Below are positions 56,431-64,000 of a stretch of DNA of 64,000 bases, in pieces. The notes under the pieces are model-generated. The model was not told the origin of the DNA. It saw nothing but the letters and a program-made list of their open reading frames with translations, and searched no databases. Position numbers and translations under genes: made by a program. The stretch covers positions 4,110,287-4,174,286 of the forward strand of contig CM045569.1 in the NCBI GenBank assembly GCA_024721245.1, in the 5' to 3' direction. Within the stretch, counting starts at the first letter, position 1; every line of letters starts with the position of its first letter. The stretch comes from Mitragyna speciosa. Its lineage: Eukaryota > Streptophyta > Magnoliopsida > Gentianales > Rubiaceae.

Positions 56431-56869
56431 ATGAATGAGATGATGAGGATTGTGAGAATTAATCCACAGGACAGTTTATCAATGGATGAGATGATGAGGA
56501 TTGTGAGGATTAATCTACGAACGAATGTTTATGTGATTTGTATACCTTTTGTTGCGATTGTTTTGCTTCCCCTACTGTCTACTTATTGTTGGAAAGGAGC
56601 AATTATCAAAATTTTTCACCAAACTGCATCATTCAGAACATATCAGCAGTCAGGATAAGGTTGAATTTGCTGTTGCGGTATGCGTCATTGTCATATGTTA
56701 TTTGGGAGCGCTAGCAATCTTCGTTATAGGGGTTCTATGTGAAATTCAGGCTATAATATCGTACGGATGGATTAAGTCTTGGAAGCGGGTGGAAACAGTT
56801 GATACAAGTCAAGATGGGGATGACAAAAAACCTCAATTGGTTAATATACAGTGCAATAATTTAGGCTAG
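56431..56869 (+). pseudogene. Small two-helix membrane protein, frameshifted copy B
   Basis: Starts MNEMMRIVRINPQ, then repeats MDEMMRIVRINLR, an internal 48-bp tandem duplication. Helix 1 (VYVICIPFVAIVLLPLLSTY) is followed by WKGAIIK, where the frame slips by one base in an A/T run near 56609-56617. The shifted frame carries on with KFFTKLHHSEHISSQDKVEF, helix 2 (LGALAIFVIGVL), WIKSWKRVETVDTSQDG and PQLVNI to TAG at 56867-56869. Copy A reads through this point without a break. One base separates B from an open gene, so either a young pseudogene or a sequence error. The downstream flank (GTGTTTTATGTGAAGAAATTGC) is also shared with copy A. Confidence 0.55.
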
Positions 56870-58300
56870 AGCTCAGTGTTTTATGTGAAGAAATTGCAAA
56901 GAGTTCTAATTTGTATATATGTAGAATTTTGGCAACGTGCAAAATTCGTTGGCTTATTAAATCAAACCTAATAATTGTAAAAGTTTTCATTTTATTACGT
57001 TTTTAGCAATTTTTGGTAGTTTTCTTATTTGGTAACTTGAATGGATATTTTGTTAGGTAATTTTTTTGTATTAGTTATTATTGATTCATCAAGCCTTATG
57101 GGCTGTTGAATAGAGTAATTTGTTAATCTATTCAATTGGAAGCGGTAAAACATAAGAGTCTTGCTTTATGTATTTGATCAAATACCGTATTGTTGATTTT
57201 ATTCCTCTTTTCCCATATAAATTTTCAAGAATGTAATAGTTGATCGTGTTAAATTTATCTCCTTATGTATGTAATTTTGGGTTCTAACAAATCTATCTAT
57301 TTTACCTTAGCTCCATTGGCTGCTTAATTTGAACTAATTCCTTTTTCTAATAGTTTGCAATTCATTCTTGAAACCATTGTCTTTATTGTCTATTTTGATT
57401 TTGTTTATTAATTGCGCACCAAAATATATAAAAAAAAATCGTTATCCCCTTTTCTTCTCATTTTTTTGTTAGGTTCCGAAATCCAATATTGAGTTGCTAA
57501 TACAATCACTAGGACTGATTTTTACTTTTTTTTTCATTAGTTTTTCTTTAAGGGTATTTCCGAGGCCGTAATTTGAAATGATATTTTTTAGGTCACCTTT
57601 TTAATGTTATCCTAATGAAGCCGTGGTCTTGTATTCTAAACTTAAAAGTTATCTACAGACATGTCAAATTCAAGGGTTCATATCATTCTTCTTGTTTAGA
57701 TCTCACGAATATGAATGCTATTAAAAATTTAATTGAGATGGGCTCACAAATTATAACGTAATAAGTATCTAGACAATTATGATATGTGCCTGCTATTAGG
57801 TGCACGGTCACGTTGCTATATGCAGATCAAAGAGTATAATGGAATAACAATATATTTCTCATCTACAACGGGAAATAAATAAGTTAAAGCTACGTACAAG
57901 ATTGAAATAAACGAGCATAAAATTGTTACAAAACACTAGCAACAGTTGTTTTTCATGCATTTACAATGTTGAGGCTTAATTTGGCTTCAAAAAACATTAA
58001 AAACATCCAGAAGTAGCTATGCTATTTTGAAAGGGAAGGAAGTAATAAAAAAAAGACCAAAGTTGTCTTCCAAATATACTCTAGTAGTAATAAGTAAAAT
58101 TCAATAAGCCGGTTACACCCCCTGTAGTTGTATCCATATCTGGTAGTAAGCCTATCTTTGTTAATCTACCTGTTTATGTGTGTCTTCACTGTCTTCCTGT
58201 ATATATAACTATTCGTTGTGTTTTTTCTAATTTACTCCTTCCATAATTTCTGTTTATTCAATCAACTAATAGTGACGGGATATCATCTAGAAACTAGGAG
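56870..58300. other. Spacer before the LINE
   Basis: No gene recognised; the 5' end of the LINE probably falls in the right part, but I could not find a target duplication to place it. Confidence 0.4.
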
Positions 58301-58304
58301 TGAA

Positions 58305-58990
58305 ATGGCCAATGAATTGACAGAGATTATGGAAAAGTTCAAGCTGAGTGAAAAAGAGAAGAAGGAGACTGTGATCATTATAGAGGATTTAAGTCCTGGT
58401 CTTAAGGAATGCCAAAAAAATGCTTGATTGGAAAGGTGATTGGAGAGAAAAAGGCTAACTTTAATGGAGTCAAAAATTTTGCTCTAAATGCCTTAAGTGG
58501 AAGTAGGAAGATGAGAATTTCAGAAATTGGGGCAAACACATTCCAATTTTATTTGGAGTCAAAATAGAAAAGATCATTTCGGATGGCCCATGGATTTTTT
58601 GACAATCAACTGATGGTGATCAAGAAATGATATGAAGGGATTGAGGATGATGAAAAAGCCTTGAACAAAGCTCCTTTTTGGGTTCAACTATGAAATCTTC
58701 CATTGTACTAGTTAACAAAGAAAATTGAACTAAAATTGGGAGAGATTTTTGAAGAAGTTAAAGAAGTAACCATCCTCTAAACAGGGAGCAGAGAAGGCAA
58801 GCATTTGAGAATGATAGTAGAGATGGATTTGAATTAGCCAATAATCACAGGAACAATGACGAAATACAAAGAAGATAAAAGGTGAATTCAATTTAGGCAT
58901 GAAAGAATGCCAGATTTTTGTTACAATTTTGGACTAATCGAACATAGTGATAAATCATGTTTCAATAAGTCTACAAAGAATGAACATGAA
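58305..58990 (+). pseudogene. LINE ORF1 relic (DUF4283 plus zinc knuckle)
   Basis: Starts MANELTEIMEKFKLSEKEK, with a frameshift at about 58420. Recognisable DUF4283 pieces follow (IGEKKANFNGVKNF, ISDGPWIF near 58581, a conserved WVQL near 58680). The knuckle at about 58919-58960 reads CYNFGLIEHSDKSC, so the second zinc-binding Cys is Phe. Confidence 0.75.
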
Positions 58991-59793
58991 CAAGATCTAC
59001 AGTTTGGGGATTAACTTAAAGTGAGGAATACAAAAAATATGGTTGACAAAAAGAAATCAGTGGTAAATCAAGAGTATTTTGAGCAAATAAGAAATTTTAA
59101 ACTAAGACAGGAAAAAGAGAGGAAACTTGAACTTCAAGAGGAAAATGTTGATGTGACTGGAAAGACAACTACAGTAGAAAGGAGTAGTAATCAAATAGTA
59201 GGTCATGAACAATTGAATGAAAATAGAGAGGATACTAGAAGGAGGGAATTCAAAAAGGGGTGAAAGGAAGTAATGAGTCAAATAAAAATTTAAAAAAATA
59301 AGTGTCAGATTCTTGTGAAAGGTACATAGGTAATTGGCAATCAAGTGGAAGTAGGGAATTGATGGATATAGGAAATGCTGAAAGGAATAAGGATTAGAGA
59401 ACCAACTAAGTAGAGGCTAATACTGAGTATGTGGCAAAGAAATAAGAGACTGAAAAACAAAAGGAAAAGATCTCAGAAGAAAGTCAGGAGATCGAGGGAA
59501 GAATGGATTAGAGCCAAGAAAGGCACAAGAGATTCTAAAGGTTATGAAGGAGGAGGAGAAACAACAGAAGATTCAGAAGGCTAAAAATAACATTAAGAAG
59601 CCTATTGAGAGAGATCACAATGATGGAAAATATCATGTTTCAAGGAAAAAAAATGGGAGGAAAAAATAGAAATAGATGAAGAAGGGAATGAGGAGAAACC
59701 AACAAAGAAGAAAATGAATGGGATAATAAAGGAAGGGGTGAGCATAGTGAACAAGGTTGAGGGAGTTTTCTTAGAAAAATCTCCAAAAGAATA

Positions 59794-60840
59794 ATGAAGG
59801 CTCTAGTATGGAACTATCTAGGAACAGGGAGCCCTTTGACAATTTTTCAACTTAAGAAGGTAATAAGCCTCCACTCCCTAGATATTATTATCTTCCTGAA
59901 GACAAAGAACCAAAAGGTAGTAATGGAAAAAATAAAAAAAGAATAAAATATAATGAAGCATATATAGTAGAGTCAACTAGAAAAACACGAACATTAGCTG
60001 CATACTGGAACAAGGATGAAGTGATCAAGCAAGTAGTAACCTCTGCTTTTATGATTGAGCTGAGAATAGAGAACTAAGAATATAAGAGCTCATGATGGTG
60101 CATTGGAATATGTGTAAGTGTGGATAATAGAATTAGAAGAGAATAATGGAATGTTCTAAAGAGAAGAAGTCAAATGTAGCAAAAGAAGTAGGTAGTGATT
60201 GGAGATTTCAATAATATAACCTTAAACAGTGAGAAATGGGAAGGTAGGAAAAAGGATGAATGAACTTTCAAGATTTTCAAAAATATGATTGAAGAGAATG
60301 AACATAGAGATTTGAGATACATTGGTAAACCATGGATATAGAGCAACAATTGAGAAAAGGAAGCAAAAATACAACAAAGACTTGATAAGACATTAAACTC
60401 AGAAAAATGGATAGAAATGTTTGAGCAAGCAACCTGCAAACGTGTTCAAGTGGAAGCTTTTGACAGCTATATACTTCTTCTGGACACAAATCTTGAACAT
60501 AGCAAACACAAGAAGAGATTTCATTTTGATGGTAAATGGTTGAGCAAAGAGAAAATATAGAAGAATGCATAGAAAAAAGAAGTAAATTGATCCAAGATGT
60601 ATAAGGTTGTGAAGAAAATAAAAGCATGTAAGGGGGCATTAATTGAGTGGAACAAATCAGTCATACTAACTATGGTAAAAAAAATAAAGGAGATCAAAGA
60701 AAGAATTTAGGAGGACAAAGGAAAAGTCAAGACAGGCCAGGTCATGATAAGGAAAATAAAAGCTAAATTAATTGAAGTATACAAAGAGGAAGAAGTGTTC
60801 TAGGCACAAAAGGCAAGAGTTAAATGGCTTAAAGAAGGAG
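59794..60840 (+). pseudogene. LINE ORF2 endonuclease relic
   Basis: MKALVWNYLGTGSP is the usual start of plant LINE APE-type endonucleases. The motif expected to hold the catalytic Glu reads FLKTK instead of FLxET. Frames are broken many times downstream. Confidence 0.7.
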
Positions 60841-61960
60841 CCAGAAACACAACTTTCTTCCATACCAGCATAAGAAGTAGAAAGAGGAAACATAGGTTGT
60901 CAAAAATCCAAAAACAAGATGGTACTTGGTGCATGAATAATGGAGAGATTGATCAGGAGTTTGAAATTTTTTATAAACAGTTGTTCACTTCCTCTAGTCC
61001 TATGTATTTCTCTGAAATTTAAGATGGTATTCCTTCCACTATTACTGACCAAATGAATAGAGAACTAATTAGACCTATAGAAGATAGAGAAATCAAAGAA
61101 ATATTTTTCTTCATGGAATTAGACAAACTCCTGGCTTGAATGGAATGTTCTTCTCCTTTTTCAAAAATTTCTAGAACATCATAGGAAAGGATATTATTGA
61201 AGCTATCAAAAAAAATTTCTATAGTGGTTTTTTTTTTTTTTTGAAATCTATTAATAAAACCTTGATCAGCCTAATTCCCAAAGTAGATAACCAATCGAGT
61301 ACTCATAAGCCTTTGTAATGTTATGTACAAAGCAATCTTCAAGCTACTTATTAATATATTAAAACCTCTACTGAGTCATTACATTAGCTAAAGCCAAGTT
61401 GCTTTCATTTTAGGAAGACAGATCCTTGATAATGTCATTGTAGCACATAAAATTTTGCATTAGTTTAAAAACAAAAGAAAAAAGAAAGAATAGGTATATG
61501 ACATTAAAATTAGATATGGCTAAAGCATATGATACAGTTGAACGGCTTTTATTAGAGAAAATGATGTAAATGGATTTTTGTGAACAATAAGTGGGTTGGA
61601 TTATGAAATCTCTATTCACAGGGTCTTTTGCATTCTAGATAAATGGGGATAAGTTAGAATATGTCTTACCTCAACATGATCTAAGATAAGGAGACCCACT
61701 GTCTCCATATCTTTTTTTGATCTGCTTCGAAAGCTTCAGTAGTCTGCTACAACATTTAGTTAGGAATAAGAAATTCTTAAGTGTAAAGATTAGTAGGAAA
61801 GGTCCTAGCATCACACACCTTTTCTTTGTTAATGGTTCACTTATTTTTAGTAGAGTAGATAAAGGAGAAGCACAGGAACTAAGAAAAATTCTAAAGGTGT
61901 ATAACAGGCATTTGGATAATAGATAAATTTTAAAAAATTCTCTATCATGTTTAGTAAAAT
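60841..61960 (+). pseudogene. LINE ORF2 reverse-transcriptase relic
   Basis: Seen in order: FFHTSIRSRKRKHRL, NRELIRPIEDREIKE, INKTLISLIPKVDN, GRQILDNVIVAHKILH, LKLDMAKAYDTVER and THLFFVNGSLIFSRV. The first catalytic Asp (LDMAKAYD) is kept but the second motif, normally FADD, is FVNG, so the enzyme is dead. Several in-frame stops. Confidence 0.85.
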
Positions 61961-62869
61961 TATAAGAGAACAACAGAAATTGCTGATTGTGTAGGAGTTA
62001 AGAGGTATAAAAGAGGAGTACAAGAGAAATATTTGGGATTGCCAATGATTGTTACACATTTTAAGAAGTAGGTGTTTTGGATACATCAAGAAAAAATTAA
62101 AAAAGAAACTGAGTTCTCGGAAAGAGAAGTTACTGAGTATGGCTAGAAAAGAAGTATTGCTCAAAGCCGTGGTAAGAGCTCTCCTAATTTTGTCACATTA
62201 TTTTTCAAGTTATCAAAGTAGTTATGTAAGAAAATTAACAGTATAATGGCTACATTCTAATGGGGAGGTACAAGTGAGGAAATGAAAATATACTGGAGGA
62301 GTTGGAATAAACTCACTGATAGCAAGAGAATGGTGGATTAGGGTTCAAAAATTTTTAGTGCTTTAACCAGGCCTTATTAGCTAAACATGTTTGGAGAGTA
62401 TTAACAATGCCAAACATGTTAGTTAATGGGGTGTTAAAAGCAAAATACTTCGAAGGTAAAGACTTATGGAAATCCAAAATTTCAAAAATTGCATCATAGT
62501 TCTAACAAGGGATTACTTCTGTCAAAAAACTTGATGGATAGAGGGATAAGGAAAAAAGTTGGGGATGAAAAATCAATAAATATATGAGAAGATAAGTGGA
62601 TACCATTCTGTCAAAATGAAAAAGTGAGAACTCCTAAACCTCCAAACTGTGCTTTCAAGTATGTCAATCAATTAATTCAAAATAAATTATGGGTGAATGA
62701 AAAGTTGGAAGGATTGTTCTATCAAGAAGATGTAGAGAACATAATACGCATCCCTATTAGTATATTAGGCAGGAAAGACAGGTATTATTGGAATGAATTC
62801 CAAAATGGTAAACATTTTGCGTAGTCTGAATATGAGTTGGCAAAGAAGATAGCTGCTGGGGAGAGAAAA

Positions 62870-63821
62870 ATGGAAGTAGAAGAGGAATTAAGTTTAACTA
62901 GGCAATCAAAAACCATATGGAATACTGTTTGGAAATTGAAGATCAAGCATAAATTAAAGCACTTCATCTGGAAAGCTCTAAGTCATGCACTCCTAGTAAA
63001 GTGTCTTACTTTCAAAAAAATTGAAGAATGAGACCCTTTGTGCATTCTATGTAGTGAACAAAAAGAAACAATAAAACATGCACTACTTAATTGCCAACAT
63101 GCCCAAACTATTTGGAAACTAGCTCCTTTACAATAGAATGGACTGGAAGCACAAAGAGAAAATTTTTAAAGATGATAGGAAAACCTAATGGAAACTTGAA
63201 GCAGATAAGATAGAAGAGATCATATAGCCCTTATTGTAAATATTTTGTAGCAGGTGTGGAAAGTAAGGAACAGTAAAATATTCCAAAACGAAGGAAAAAA
63301 AAGGAAGATTGATAATTGAACAAGTAGTGAATGAATGGATAGAATTTGCACAGACTAACAAGGTAAGAGTTAAAAGGAGTAGCAATAAAACAATGAAGGA
63401 GGATTTGACAATACAAGAAGGAAGGCAAAATGAGCAAATGAGGATTAATATTGAAGTGTGCATTGATAGGATCAAAAAAGGGATTAGCTATAGCATAGTG
63501 ACAAGAAAGGCTACTGGTGATATAAAATTGGTGATAGCAGCAACAAAGAATTGTGAGAAATATAGAGAGATGAAGCTAGCCAATGCTATCAAACTAGCAC
63601 TGCTCCTGGCAAAGCAAAGAGGCTGGGATGATCTGCAAGTGGAGGGAACAAACAAGAGCTTAATTCTAATAATGAGCAATAAGAATCCTCATAGCTCAAT
63701 GTGTGTAACACTGATTGAGAATGTAATAGATCTCAGCTTATTGTTTAATTCTTGCTCCTTCAAGTTAGTCCACAATAGTTGTAATAAATTAGCAAGTACT
63801 ATTGTGAGGTTTGCAACCTAA
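62870..63821 (+). pseudogene. LINE ORF2 C-terminal relic (zf-RVT and RNase H-like)
   Basis: IWNTVWKLKIKHKLKHFIWK plus CILC and HALLNCQHAQTIWK mark the zf-RVT region. The 63309-63821 frame (170 codons) has the RNase H-like tail common in plant LINEs, including EMKLANAIKLALLLAKQRGW and SCNKLASTIVRFA. Confidence 0.75.
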
Positions 63822-64000
63822 AAGAATGTGTAATTTGAGAAAACTCATTCTCAAACTGGCTTAAGGAACAAACAATCCTTAGTGAAGGGGCTGTGGCCCC
63901 AAGTGCATATTTTTGTATATTTTGAAAATCAACATATTTACCTACTGAATTTTGACAAAAAAAAAAGGCAATTACACAAGAGATAGGTGTGTCAGTGTGT

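Larger units (their letters stand above)
58305..63966 (+). mobile_element. Decayed L1-type LINE with RNase H
   Basis: Non-LTR retrotransposon in plus orientation ending in poly(A) (63957-63966). Order of parts: ORF1 with a DUF4283-like region and zinc knuckle, ORF2 endonuclease from about 59794, reverse transcriptase about 60.8-61.95 kb, zf-RVT about 62.9-63.1 kb, RNase H-like about 63.4-63.8 kb. Every part has stops or frameshifts. This order is typical of plant L1 elements. The total of about 5.7 kb is near full length; the 5' end is not fixed. Confidence 0.88.

Overview
The window looks like nuclear DNA of a eudicot plant. It is AT-rich, the genes carry short GT-AG introns, the protein families are plant-specific (WAT1-type DMT transporters, subgroup IVc bHLH, ATL RING-H2, group IX ERF), and the spacers are full of plant transposons (CACTA, hAT, Mutator-like, LTR, LINE). 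I cannot name the species. About 10% of the window is confidently genic. I rebuilt the multi-exon genes by hand from open frames and splice sites.

Layout. 1-6162: no confident gene; a putative Helitron (1195-6162) holds a large inverted repeat. 6163-8980: mixed repeats, including a short non-LTR insertion with an 18-bp target duplication and an LTR-like promoter segment. 8981-10678 (+): seven-exon WAT1-related transporter. 11745-16522 (-): five-exon bHLH factor of the iron-deficiency IVc group (bHLH34/104/ILR3 type), tail-to-tail with the transporter. 18455-19489 (-): intronless ATL16-like RING-H2 ubiquitin ligase. 19.5-32.8 kb: gene-poor, with tandem repeats and MITEs, one of them an 812-bp Mutator-like element. 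32930-33331 (+) and 36679-37182 (-): two small group IX ERF genes facing each other. 37.2-50.5 kb: gene-poor. It holds a ~1.5-kb segment present twice (about 40.89-42.42 and 44.57-46.08 kb). Between the copies sits a 1048-bp foldback element carrying nine regularly spaced 27-bp hairpins. An 877-bp hAT element with a perfect 8-bp target duplication follows at 47.4 kb. 50.5-54.5 kb: nested transposons, with a CACTA element and a 2.4-kb solo LTR both inside an older MITE. 55.2-56.9 kb: an inverted pair of small membrane-protein genes of unknown family. 58.3-63.97 kb: a decayed L1-type LINE ending in a poly(A) tail.

The four well-supported regulatory genes (bHLH, ATL16-like, two ERFs) and the transporter are not an operon and show no obvious joint pathway; the ERF pair is the only likely local paralogue cluster. 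The most unusual signals are the hairpin-array foldback at 43053-44100, a recurring class of ultra-short poly(A)/poly(T) insertions flanked by 14-18-bp duplications, and the small membrane-protein family with at least two inverted copies and two likely relics.
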